Part shown: in pieces, positions 16,836 to 25,263 of the stretch
Position numbering within the stretch: position 1 is the first letter of the stretch
Layout: each line of letters opens with the position of its first letter
Origin: Alphaproteobacteria bacterium UBA7314
GTDB lineage: Bacteria; Pseudomonadota; Alphaproteobacteria; MPNO01; UBA830
Direction of reading: 5' to 3'
Assembly (NCBI GenBank): GCA_002471575.1
Contig: DKQG01000046.1
Location: forward strand, 116,419 to 180,418
DNA: 64,000 bases
Made by a program: the position numbers and the translations under genes
Notes under the pieces: model-generated
The model's input: the letters and a program-made list of their open reading frames with translations, nothing else
Database searches by the model: none
What the model was told of the DNA's origin: nothing

Positions 16836-18115
16836 GCGCCGATTGCGTCCAGTGTCCAGCGCGATATCGCCATTAGCGCCCGATCCGCCCGATAGGGTGC
16901 GACAAGTTGAATGCCCACCGGCAGGCCGCTCGGGCCTGTGTGAACCGGCAGCGTAATCGTAGGCACGTGGAGCATCGTCCAAAGTGCCTGGAAGCGTGGG
17001 CTGCCGGTATCGGTGAGCCCGACAGGCGCTTCGCCGTCGACCACCGGAGTCAGCAAAACGTCGCATCCCTCGAATGTCTGGTTCATCCGCACCCGGCACG
17101 TTTCCATCAGATACATCGCGTCAAGATAGTCCTCGAACGGCGTATCTATACCGTACTGTAGGGTATTTTGAAGCTGTTCGCTGAGACGGTCTTTGTCGTT
17201 GGCCCATTCGCCCGCCATCGCAACCGCGCGCTCGCGTGCGTTGATCCGGCCCCTCACATCGGCCAGCCACTCGAACTCCTCGGGCAGTTCGAAATCGCGG
17301 ATCGTCGCGCCGGCCGCGTTCATCGCATCCGCCGCTTTTTCGACTGCCTGCTGGGTTTCCGCCTGCGCATCGTCCCACATCCAGGTTTTGCAGAGACCAA
17401 CGACTGGTGGCCGTGGCATGTCCGGCGCAGGTTGGTGATCCTTGGCCAAAAGAGCAGACGTAACCAGTTCGACATCGTCGACGGTGCGCGCGTGCAGCCC
17501 CAGCGTATCTAGGCTTTCGGCTGCAGGAAAAACGCCTTTCAGGCTGAAGGTATCGAAACTCGGCTTGAAGCCGACGATGCCACAATAGGATGATGGACGC
17601 AGCACCGAGCCGCCGGTCTGCGTTCCAAGCGCTACCGGCACCATGTTATCGGCCACGGCCGCGCAGGACCCGCTGGAAGAACCGCCCGGTGTCCGCGCGG
17701 GATCATGGGGATTTGCCGTTTTGCGTGAGGTTAACCCGGCGAATTCGCAGGTGACGGTTTTGCCAAGGATCACCGCTCCAGCAGCTCGCAGCCGCGCCAC
17801 GCAGGACGCATCCGTCTGCGGGCGGTAACCATCATAGATGGGCGACCCCATGCCGGTGGGCATATCCCTTGTATCGATAATGTCCTTTACGCCGACTGGA
17901 ACCCCGGCAAGAAGCCCCTTGTCGGCGGTTGCATCCACTGCCCGCGCCTGCGCCAATGCTAGATCCGGGTCGATAAATTCCCAGGCCATTACTGCGTCCT
18001 CTCGGGTCGCGACCCGGTCGAGACACCCTTGGGTGACGGCCTCGGCTGTGAAACTTCCAGAAGCGACGCCCGAAGAGATCTCGGTGGCCGAGAGCGAATT
18101 CAAATCCGCTGCCAT
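16832..18115 (-). CDS. Amidase (amidase-signature family)
   Basis: A 427-residue amidase-signature hydrolase. The Ser-cisSer-Lys triad is visible as Lys in GVPVGVKDIID, the cis-Ser in TPGGSSSGSCAAVADN and the nucleophile Ser in GTQTGGSVLRPSSYCG. Such enzymes cleave amides, including aryl acylamides. It lies between two molybdenum hydroxylase subunits with overlaps or one-base gaps, so the three are co-translated; an N-heterocycle or amide-bearing substrate would fit, as inference. Start taken at MAADLNS behind GGAGAAAG, one base after the upstream stop; an overlapping start at 18133 is possible. Confidence 0.87.
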   Translation of the reverse strand: MAADLNSLSATEISSGVASGSFTAEAVTQGCLDRVATREDAVMAWEFIDPDLALAQARAVDATADKGLLAGVPVGVKDIIDTRDMPTGMGSPIYDGYRPQTDASCVARLRAAGAVILGKTVTCEFAGLTSRKTANPHDPARTPGGSSSGSCAAVADNMVPVALGTQTGGSVLRPSSYCGIVGFKPSFDTFSLKGVFPAAESLDTLGLHARTVDDVELVTSALLAKDHQPAPDMPRPPVVGLCKTWMWDDAQAETQQAVEKAADAMNAAGATIRDFELPEEFEWLADVRGRINARERAVAMAGEWANDKDRLSEQLQNTLQYGIDTPFEDYLDAMYLMETCRVRMNQTFEGCDVLLTPVVDGEAPVGLTDTGSPRFQALWTMLHVPTITLPVHTGPSGLPVGIQLVAPYRADRALMAISRWTLDAIGA

Positions 18116-18116
18116 C

Positions 18117-20444
18117 TCACGCTTTCTCCGCATCGCGTATTGCCGCCCAAACTCTCACCGGACTGGCTGGCATGTCAAGGTCTCGGATTCCCAGCGGGCT
18201 TAGCGCATTCATCACAGCATTCATCATGACCGGCATGGCCCCAACACAACCGGCCTCACCGACGCCTTTAACACCGAGCGGATTAGTCGCGGTGGGCACT
18301 GAATTCGCCTGAACTTTGATATTGCAAAAGTTATCGGCTCGCGGCATGCCGTAATCCATGAATGAGGCCGTCAGCAACTGACCGTCTGCATCATAGACCG
18401 TATTTTCCAACAGAATCTGCCCCACACCCTGCGCCACGCCGCCATGAACCTGTCCATGCACCAGCAGCGGATTCAGTATCGTACCGAAATCGTCGACGAC
18501 GACGTAGTTCAGCACTTCAACCATGCCGGTTTCCGGATCAATCTCGACCTCGCAGACGTGACAGCCGTTCGGATAGCTAGGCTCCTTACCGTGATAGGCG
18601 GCATGGGCGAGCATGCCAGGTTCCATACCTCCGGGCAGGTTTGCACCCGTAAACGCGTTTCGAACAACATCCGCCAGAGATACGTTTCGGTCGGTTCCGG
18701 CAATGGTGTAGGTACCGTCTTCGAACTCGATATCATCGACCGCCACCTCTAGCACGACAGAGGCGATTTGACGCCCCTTTTCGACAATCTTGTCAGCGGC
18801 CATCACCAACGCCGCCGTGCCCATGGCGGACGACCGCGAACCACCGGCACCGGTGCCGTGGGCCAGCCGATCGGTATCGCCCTCGATCACACGCACCTGA
18901 TCGGCTTCCAGTCCAAGCCGGTCACACAAAAGCTGGGTGTACATCGTGGTGTGCCCTTGGCCCTGATTGGTCGTCCCGGACAGCATTGTCACTGTACCGG
19001 ACGGATCGAAACGGATCTCCGCGGTTTCGACACCGGGCGGCGCGGCGCGTTCAATGGCATTGGCAACACCGAGTCCCCGAAGTTTGCCGTCCGCATCCGA
19101 CTGAGCTTTTCGCGCTGCGTACCCATCGACGTCGGCCAGACGCAACGCGTCGTCCATATTTTTCTCGAATTCGCCGGAATCGTAGGTGAACGTCAGCGAT
19201 GTCTTATAGGGCATCGCATCGGCGGGAATCACGTTGCGGCGGCGGAGGTCAATGGGGTCAAAGCCAAGCTCGTACGCTGCGATGTCAATCATACGTTCTA
19301 TAATGAAGGCGGCTTCTGGTCGGCCTGCCCCGCGATAAGGCGCTGTCGGGTGACTGTTGGTGAAAACGCCGACAACCTCCACGTAGGCTGCGGGAGTTGT
19401 ATAGACGCCGGACAATGTACCCAGATTGTTAGTCGCAGGGCCGGCGCCGATGGGTGAGAAATAGGCGCCGATGTTTACTAGGTTGCGGAGCCGAAATCCA
19501 AGGAACTTGCCGTCCTTATCAAGAGCCAGTGCTGCATCCGCGACGTTGTCTCGCGCATGAAAATCAGAGAGAAACCCCTCGGTCCGTTCGCTGGTCCATT
19601 TTACCGGGCGTCCTGACTGCCGTGCTGCGAATAGTGCCATCAGGTATTCCGGATAGACATTCGCTTTGATTCCGAAACTGCCCCCGACATCGGGCGCAAT
19701 CACCCTTATCTGAAATTCATCTACGCCGATTACGGTTGCGGAGAGAATTTTGCGCACCAACCAGGGGTGCTGCACCGGCGCTCGCAACGTGTAGTGATCT
19801 GTCCGCCCATCGTGAATAGCGAGACAGGCGCGCATTTCCATCGCATTTCCCAGCACTCGGTTGATGTTGAACCGCTGCTCGATGACGTGGTCGGCCCGGT
19901 CGAAAGCATTTTCCGTCGCGGGCTTGTCGCCAATCTCGTGCACCAGGGCTTCATTGTTGCCGATATCAGGCCACAAGATTGTTGCGTCGTCATCGAGGGC
20001 CGAGGCCGTGTCAGCCGATCCCGGCAGGGGGTCGTAGTCGACCACAACCAGATCAGCGGCATCTTTCGCCTGGGTCGCCGTTTCAGCGATCACGAAAGCC
20101 ACGCCCTCGCCCACCATTCGCACACGGTCGACTGCCAGCGGGTAGAAATCAGGCAAAATGAAATTGGCGCCACCCCGGCGTTTCACCGGTGGCCCGATAT
20201 GAGGGATCGTTCCCCAACCCGCGTCGGTGTAGTCCCGTCCGGTAAAAACAGCGACTACACCTTCAGATGCTAGCGCAGCGGACGCGTCTATCCCCGCAAT
20301 ATCGGCATGGGCATGCGGTGACCTGACGACAACACCATATAGTTGACCGTGTGCATTATCGTCATCGATAAAATCACCGCGGCCAGTCAGCAGCTTCGGA
20401 TCCTCGAACCTAGGTATGGATTGACTGATCCCGTACTCGCCCAC
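18117..20444 (-). CDS. Xanthine dehydrogenase-family molybdopterin-binding large subunit (CoxL form II-like)
   Basis: A 775-residue large subunit of a molybdenum hydroxylase, opening GISQSIPRFEDPKLLTGRGD. It carries APDVGGSFGIKANVYPEYL, the PYRGAGRPEAAFIIERMID motif of form II CoxL relatives, LSGTTNQGQGHTTMYTQLL, and the catalytic Glu in GVKGVGEAGCVGAMPVMM. The Cys-containing AYRCSFR motif of true CO dehydrogenase is absent, so CO is not the likely substrate. First gene of a three-gene operon with an amidase and a second, unlike large subunit. FeS and FAD subunits must be supplied from elsewhere. Confidence 0.88.
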   Translation of the reverse strand: MGEYGISQSIPRFEDPKLLTGRGDFIDDDNAHGQLYGVVVRSPHAHADIAGIDASAALASEGVVAVFTGRDYTDAGWGTIPHIGPPVKRRGGANFILPDFYPLAVDRVRMVGEGVAFVIAETATQAKDAADLVVVDYDPLPGSADTASALDDDATILWPDIGNNEALVHEIGDKPATENAFDRADHVIEQRFNINRVLGNAMEMRACLAIHDGRTDHYTLRAPVQHPWLVRKILSATVIGVDEFQIRVIAPDVGGSFGIKANVYPEYLMALFAARQSGRPVKWTSERTEGFLSDFHARDNVADAALALDKDGKFLGFRLRNLVNIGAYFSPIGAGPATNNLGTLSGVYTTPAAYVEVVGVFTNSHPTAPYRGAGRPEAAFIIERMIDIAAYELGFDPIDLRRRNVIPADAMPYKTSLTFTYDSGEFEKNMDDALRLADVDGYAARKAQSDADGKLRGLGVANAIERAAPPGVETAEIRFDPSGTVTMLSGTTNQGQGHTTMYTQLLCDRLGLEADQVRVIEGDTDRLAHGTGAGGSRSSAMGTAALVMAADKIVEKGRQIASVVLEVAVDDIEFEDGTYTIAGTDRNVSLADVVRNAFTGANLPGGMEPGMLAHAAYHGKEPSYPNGCHVCEVEIDPETGMVEVLNYVVVDDFGTILNPLLVHGQVHGGVAQGVGQILLENTVYDADGQLLTASFMDYGMPRADNFCNIKVQANSVPTATNPLGVKGVGEAGCVGAMPVMMNAVMNALSPLGIRDLDMPASPVRVWAAIRDAEKA

Positions 20445-20848
20445 CGTGCCTGTCCTCCAGCCAGAATTTACTGTTACAATATACGTTCTTGACCGACGGA
20501 AAGGTAAGTGGGGCGGGGTGTTTTATCCGGCTAAAACAATCCAACCCAAACGACCTGGCGCCGGTTACGATCCGATCGGACTACTGCCATAAGAGCGGTC
20601 TTCCATCGCCGGTTACTCTATATCCAGCGTCTGAAAGCTCCATTAAAAGGCATTTTACAGCTCAGAAAGAGCGGTTTTCATCGGTCGGCCTAGTTTACAG
20701 TTTCGTGTCGCAAAACTGTTAAAAAATTCTTAACCCTCTGATAAGTAGGCCTAATAAAGTTTTCCGTAGTTATTGCGTCGACCTGCACGCAAATTCCAAT
20801 TTCATCAATGGTGGTTGCGTTGGATGTTGAAGAGCATCGGCGAACTCG
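20445..20848. other. Intergenic region upstream of the molybdenum hydroxylase operon
   Basis: About 400 bases without a recognisable gene. It must contain the promoter of the minus-strand operon starting at 20444, and an AT-rich stretch at 20700-20760 (several TTAA/TAAT runs) that could serve a plus-strand promoter for the small frame at 20849. No operator or remnant gene could be assigned. Confidence 0.3.
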
Positions 20849-21142
20849 ATGAGCACCACCGGCCCTTTGAATTATATGAGCAGTATCATTGGCGTGAGAA
20901 AAAAGGAGATTGTCGTATTCGTGGTGATGTCACGAGTATTTTTGATAGCGGCGGCAACTGCCTTCCCAAACCTGCGAATCACGATCACCCACGACAGCCA
21001 GTTCGACAAGTCGAGCTTCAATTTCGACAAGTCTCGCTTTAATTCGGTTCTCAAAGTTCCGAAACCCAAGATAACACCGAAATTGGTTCTCGGTACTGCG
21101 CTGGTCAGCGCCAATCTGGTGGCGCGTCGGAAGTGGCGCTAA
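20849..21142 (+). CDS. Hypothetical small basic protein, possibly membrane-associated
   Basis: I do not recognise this 97-residue frame. It has a hydrophobic stretch (IVVFVVMSRVFLIAAATAF), a short internal near-repeat (FDKSS-FNFDKSRFN) and a very basic end (NLVARRKWR). Codon use is normal for the region. A strong factor-independent terminator follows 22 bases after its stop on the same strand, which supports a plus-strand transcript here. There is no convincing ribosome binding site at the ATG, so the transcript might instead be a noncoding RNA. Confidence 0.35.
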   Translation: MSTTGPLNYMSSIIGVRKKEIVVFVVMSRVFLIAAATAFPNLRITITHDSQFDKSSFNFDKSRFNSVLKVPKPKITPKLVLGTALVSANLVARRKWR

Positions 21143-21164
21143 ACCGCGCAGACATCTGTCAAAG

Positions 21165-21189
21165 AGTGGGTCGATGACCCGCTTTTTTT
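21165..21189 (+). terminator. Rho-independent terminator
   Basis: Plus-strand hairpin with an 8-base stem (AGTGGGTC at 21165-21172, GACCCGCT at 21176-21183, one G-T pair), a 3-base loop and a run of seven T. It ends the plus-strand unit at 20849-21142 and sits exactly at the 3' end of the convergent npdG gene. Confidence 0.75.
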
Positions 21190-21844
21190 ATGACTTGTCG
21201 GCTGGAAGCGCGGTAATACGAATTCCCGCGCCTGGTGATTTGTACTTCCGGTTTATCCAGATCAGCAACGACGTTAGGGCCTCGGCCGCGACAGCATTGT
21301 CGAGTGGCCCGGCCTCAATCGCGTTCAACCCCGCTGCCTCTGCAAGCCTTACGACCTCGCTCCGTGCCGTCGGGTCATCACCTGTCACCAGTACATCGCA
21401 TTCGATGACATGCGCGGGATCCTGCAGATGCCCGGCCGATACATTCTGAAAAGCGGAAACCACACGGACACCCTCGCCCAGAACGGTCTGCGCGATATGC
21501 GCCGCACTGCCTTCTTCGGGTAACTGAACGCGCATAACCCTCGGCGGCACAAGCGGAACCGTCACATCGACCAGTACCTTGCCCTGCAGGGTCTCTCGCA
21601 GCGCCGTGAGCGTTGTCCGTTGCGCCTGGTAGGGCACCGTCAGCACCGCGATATCACATGCCGTAGCAGCAGTCGCGTTATCCATTCCCTCTGCACCGAT
21701 CTTCGCCGCGAAATCGACGGCACGCTCTTCAGACCGCGATCCCACAAGCACCCGGTATCCTGCAGCCGCCCAGCGTGCAGCGAGCCCCGACCCCTCTGCC
21801 CCTGTTCCGCCTAGCACTGCAATTACCGGAAGCTGATCGATCAT
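21188..21844 (-). CDS. npdG: NADPH-dependent F420 reductase (NpdG-like)
   Basis: A 218-residue Rossmann protein of the F420:NADP oxidoreductase family, which exchanges hydride between NADPH and deazaflavin cofactor F420. Features: VIAVLGGTGAEGSGLAARWA at the N-terminus, VLVGSRSEERA (NADP phosphate-binding Ser/Arg), VSAFQNVSAGHL and GPLDNAVAAEALTSLLIWIN at the C-terminus. The assignment is strengthened by context: its start overlaps the stop of fbiC by four bases, so one transcript encodes both F420 precursor synthesis and F420 reduction. The closing QNVSAGHL motif is typical of this family. Confidence 0.88.
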   Translation of the reverse strand: MIDQLPVIAVLGGTGAEGSGLAARWAAAGYRVLVGSRSEERAVDFAAKIGAEGMDNATAATACDIAVLTVPYQAQRTTLTALRETLQGKVLVDVTVPLVPPRVMRVQLPEEGSAAHIAQTVLGEGVRVVSAFQNVSAGHLQDPAHVIECDVLVTGDDPTARSEVVRLAEAAGLNAIEAGPLDNAVAAEALTSLLIWINRKYKSPGAGIRITALPADKS

Positions 21845-24126
21845 TCTGCGGCCACTCCGTGAGCGTATTTGGACGCTGGGGTTTGAACCGGCGCATTGAG
21901 CGCTACGGCCGATCGCCCGGCCAGCGTTCGTTCCCTCGAGACGTTTTCGTACAGGGTGGATCTTTGCCGCGCAGTACGGCCAAGACCGGCAATCAGCGCT
22001 TCGATTGCCTCCGGCGAGAATTCCTGACCGTGAGATGCGCCTGCGGCGCGGGAAATGGACTCATTCATCAGTGTGCCCCCCAGATCATTCGCGCCTGCAT
22101 TCAGGCAGGCAGCCGCCCCTTCGGTGCCAACCTTGACCCAACTTGTCTGGATGTTGCGTATGACAGGGTACAGCACTAGCCGCGCGACCGCATGCATGAG
22201 AACAGCTTCTCGGAAAGTCGGTCCCCTCCGGGCGATCCCCTTAAGATAAATCGGCGCTTCCATGTGCACGAAGGGCAGCGGCACGAATTCTGTAAATCCT
22301 CCAGTGCGCTGCTGAAGGTCTCGCAAGCGCAACAAATGCCCCGCCTGATGTAACGGTTGTTCCAGATGCCCAAACATTATAGTCGCCGTTGACCGCAACC
22401 CGACAGCGTGCGCCGTTTCCATCACTCCCAGCCACTCGTCGGTGGAGAGTTTGTCGGCGCACAGAACCGCGCGCACTTCATCGTCGAGAATTTCCGCCGC
22501 CGTGCCCGGCAACGATCCGAGCCCCGCTTCTTTCAACCGCGCCAGATAGTCCACGACAGACAACCCAAGCGTCGCTGCACCCTGCGTAATTTCTAGTGGC
22601 GAAAACGCGTGGACATGAATATCGGGGGCAGCCGATTTCACGGTCTCGACGATCGACGCGTATGTCTCGCCGGTATAATTGGGATGAATACCTCCCTGGA
22701 GGCAGACTTCGGTTGCACCGCGCGCCCAGGCTTCGGACGTCCGCCTTGCGATTTCATCAAGCGCAAGGTCATACGGCACACCACGAAGATTGGCACTCAG
22801 CTTCCCTTTTGAAAATGCACAAAACCCGCAACGGTATCCGCACACATTGGTATAATTGATGTTGCGGTTGACAGCGTAGGTCACGGTATCTCCTGATACC
22901 GAAGATCGGAGCGCATCTGCCGCCGCGACCACTTCGGCATATGCCGAACCACGGGCTTTAAACAGGTCCACGACCCGGTCCACGCTTAACCTGCCCCCTG
23001 CAACGGCAATATCGATTGCGCCTCGGACCACAAATCCTTCGCCGCCGATCACTGCTGGTGCTCGCGGTGCCTGATCCGGCATGCCGGGAGCCCAACGGTC
23101 GTCCCTTGCCAATCCATCGGCATCCATCGAGCGCAATACTGCCGGCCGCACCGCATCGTCGAGCCAACCGTCCTCAAAAACGTAACGCGGATAAACCGGC
23201 AGTCGGGCCGCAAGGGCCCTCCCCTTCGATGCCGCACCGTTTCGCAGCATGGCGATTTCCGGCCAGGGCGCTTCCGGGTTCACGTGATCGAGCGTAACCG
23301 GCGAAACACCGCCCCAGTCGTTGAGTCCCGCTTCAATAAGTTCAGGAAAATCGTCGGCACTGAGGTTCGGGGGGGCCTGGATAGAGATATCCTGGCCGAA
23401 CAGCTCGCGGGTCGACCGGATCGTCCATTTCAGGTCTTCCAGCGACGGCTCCGGCTTATCCGACATCTGCGTCCCCGGTTTCGCCCGGAAATTCTGAATG
23501 ATGATCTCCTGAATATGGCCATAGCGATCATGCAGGTGCTTTATCTCTGAGAGGGCCGCAAGCCGTTCATCCCGGGTCTCGCCAATACCGATCAATATGC
23601 CGGAGGTAAACGGCACCCGTGCTTCCCCGGCGAGGCGAATGGTTTCCAATCGGGCAGACGGGTCTTTGTCAGGTGATCCGAAATGGGGACCACCTTTCTG
23701 CATCAACGAGGGCGCAACACCCTCCAGCATCATGCCCATCGATGCGGAAACCGGGCGCAGCAACGCAACATCGTCAGCCGTCATCACCCCGGGATTTAGA
23801 TGCGGCAGCAAACCGGTCTCTTCAAGCACCAGTCTCGCCATTTCTGCCAGGTAGGAAATCGTCGTTTCGTGACCTAATTCAGTCAGCTCTTCGTGTGCCG
23901 TCCGGTAGCGAAGCTCCGGCTTGTCGCCCAGCGTGAACAAGGCCTCAGTACACCCTGCGTCGGCTCCCGAGCGGGCGATCGCCAGCACGTCATCAGACGT
24001 CAAATAGGCGGTTTCGCCCCGCTTCGGCGGATGCGCGAAGGTGCAGTAGTGGCACACATTGCGGCACAGCTTCGTCAGCGGGATAAACACCTTGGGACTA
24101 TAGGTAATTAGGCCGTCGGAAATCAT
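21841..24126 (-). CDS. fbiC: FbiC, fused CofG-CofH radical SAM F0 synthase
   Basis: A 761-residue two-domain radical SAM enzyme that makes F0, the deazaflavin core of cofactor F420, from tyrosine and 5-amino-6-ribitylaminouracil. The CofG half has its 4Fe-4S motif CRNVCHYC at residues 21-28; the CofH half has CGYRCGFC near residue 435, followed by FSKGKLSANLRG and LQGGIHPNYTGETYASIV. Separate cofG and cofH genes occur in archaea and cyanobacteria; the fused form is typical of actinobacteria and some proteobacteria. Co-transcribed with npdG. No cofC, cofD or cofE genes are in the window. An LLM-family oxidoreductase at 34845 could be a user, as inference. Confidence 0.95.
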   Translation of the reverse strand: MISDGLITYSPKVFIPLTKLCRNVCHYCTFAHPPKRGETAYLTSDDVLAIARSGADAGCTEALFTLGDKPELRYRTAHEELTELGHETTISYLAEMARLVLEETGLLPHLNPGVMTADDVALLRPVSASMGMMLEGVAPSLMQKGGPHFGSPDKDPSARLETIRLAGEARVPFTSGILIGIGETRDERLAALSEIKHLHDRYGHIQEIIIQNFRAKPGTQMSDKPEPSLEDLKWTIRSTRELFGQDISIQAPPNLSADDFPELIEAGLNDWGGVSPVTLDHVNPEAPWPEIAMLRNGAASKGRALAARLPVYPRYVFEDGWLDDAVRPAVLRSMDADGLARDDRWAPGMPDQAPRAPAVIGGEGFVVRGAIDIAVAGGRLSVDRVVDLFKARGSAYAEVVAAADALRSSVSGDTVTYAVNRNINYTNVCGYRCGFCAFSKGKLSANLRGVPYDLALDEIARRTSEAWARGATEVCLQGGIHPNYTGETYASIVETVKSAAPDIHVHAFSPLEITQGAATLGLSVVDYLARLKEAGLGSLPGTAAEILDDEVRAVLCADKLSTDEWLGVMETAHAVGLRSTATIMFGHLEQPLHQAGHLLRLRDLQQRTGGFTEFVPLPFVHMEAPIYLKGIARRGPTFREAVLMHAVARLVLYPVIRNIQTSWVKVGTEGAAACLNAGANDLGGTLMNESISRAAGASHGQEFSPEAIEALIAGLGRTARQRSTLYENVSRERTLAGRSAVALNAPVQTPASKYAHGVAAE

Positions 24127-24426
24127 CAGTGGTGCAACCGCAATAGAGGAAATTTAATGCAATGCCGTCGCCCGCATTGGGATCTCAATACGCGACCTTG
24201 ATGCTGAGACAGAAAAGGGTGAATCCACGACGGGGTCAAGTGATGCTTCTTAAATAAAAGGGTATGCTTTCAGAGCCCGAAGATGCATCTGGCATCAATC
24301 CATAGTCGGGCCGAAAACCACTACATCGCAAGTCTGATGAACGTTCACAGACACATTTGGATGGTGCTGAATGACCCCGCTTCGAAGTGCGACTAAGTCT
24401 GTTTTGCCGGAACAAAGAAGCTCAGG
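24127..24426. other. Intergenic region, nothing recognised
   Basis: Exactly 300 bases between fbiC and a minus-strand SDR. A plus-strand frame around 24300-24400 reads NHYIASLMNVHRHIWMVLND, which looks protein-like, but I cannot place it in a family and it has no start or length. It must carry the fbiC promoter. Confidence 0.2.
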
Positions 24427-25176
24427 CTAGTAACCTACTATCACCTCACCTGAATTGGGGCTGATTACCTGGCCGGAAACCAGATCGGTCTCTGCACTAG
24501 CGAGCCACGCGACGGCGTAGGATATATCGATCGGTTTACAGAATTGTCCCAGTGGCATGAGTTTCTCACGCTCCGCGATTTTTTCTGGCGGGTTGGAGCC
24601 CTGCGTCATGCCGGTGACAATGAAACCCGGGGCGACAGCATTGACCTTGATCCGCCATGGCGCGAGCTCCCGCGCCCAACTTTTGGTGAATCCGGAAATC
24701 GCCGCCTTCGAAGCCGCGTAGTGGCTAGCCAACTGGCTACCGCCCATGGCGTAGATCGACGAGATATTGATGACCTTTCCGTCCTTCTTTTCCTTCATGC
24801 CAGGAAGAACGGTCTGGGTGGCAAAGAACGTGCCGCGTACATGCACTTCGAACATCTGATTATATATGTCTTCCGTGATGTCCTCTATCGTGCGCCGCGC
24901 GCCACCGACGCCGGCATTGTTGACCAGAACGTCAACCGGGCCGGCCGCCCTGATTCCGTCTGTGAACGCAGGCACGTCCCGGATATCGGCGACGACGACC
25001 GTCGCGTCGCGCCCATGGCCCCGAACCATCTCTGCGGTTTCTTCTGCACCATCAGCCTTGATGTCGTGAACGACGATGTCCGCGCCGCGTTCCGCCATAA
25101 GCACAGCGTGGCTCTGCCCCATGCCACCGCCGGCACCAGTAATTAGCGCGCGTTTTCCTTCGAGCGTCGCAGTCAT
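24427..25176 (-). CDS. Short-chain dehydrogenase/reductase (SDR)
   Basis: A 249-residue classical SDR. Cofactor site TGAGGGMGQSHAV, NNAGVGG, catalytic Ser in NISSIYAMGG and the YAASKAA motif (Tyr, Lys). The VVHDIKADG segment after the second strand, with Asp, favours NAD over NADP. It probably oxidises a hydroxyl group on a catabolic intermediate. The start at MTATLEGKR follows a strong GGGGAGGA. Divergent from the amidase at 25264, with 87 bases between, so both may answer to one promoter region. Confidence 0.87.
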   Translation of the reverse strand: MTATLEGKRALITGAGGGMGQSHAVLMAERGADIVVHDIKADGAEETAEMVRGHGRDATVVVADIRDVPAFTDGIRAAGPVDVLVNNAGVGGARRTIEDITEDIYNQMFEVHVRGTFFATQTVLPGMKEKKDGKVINISSIYAMGGSQLASHYAASKAAISGFTKSWARELAPWRIKVNAVAPGFIVTGMTQGSNPPEKIAEREKLMPLGQFCKPIDISYAVAWLASAETDLVSGQVISPNSGEVIVGY

Positions 25177-25263
25177 GCTTCCTCCCCGTAGATTGTTCAC
25201 AAGCTAGCGAGTTCGGTATACTTCGCCAAAACAACAAATGCTATCTGAGCGAGGCACCGCGGC

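Noticed and set aside
16836..17099. N-terminal extension of the molybdenum hydroxylase large subunit
   Set aside because: This stretch lies within the amidase coding region and has no homology; the ATG at 16835 overlaps the amidase stop and matches the family start.
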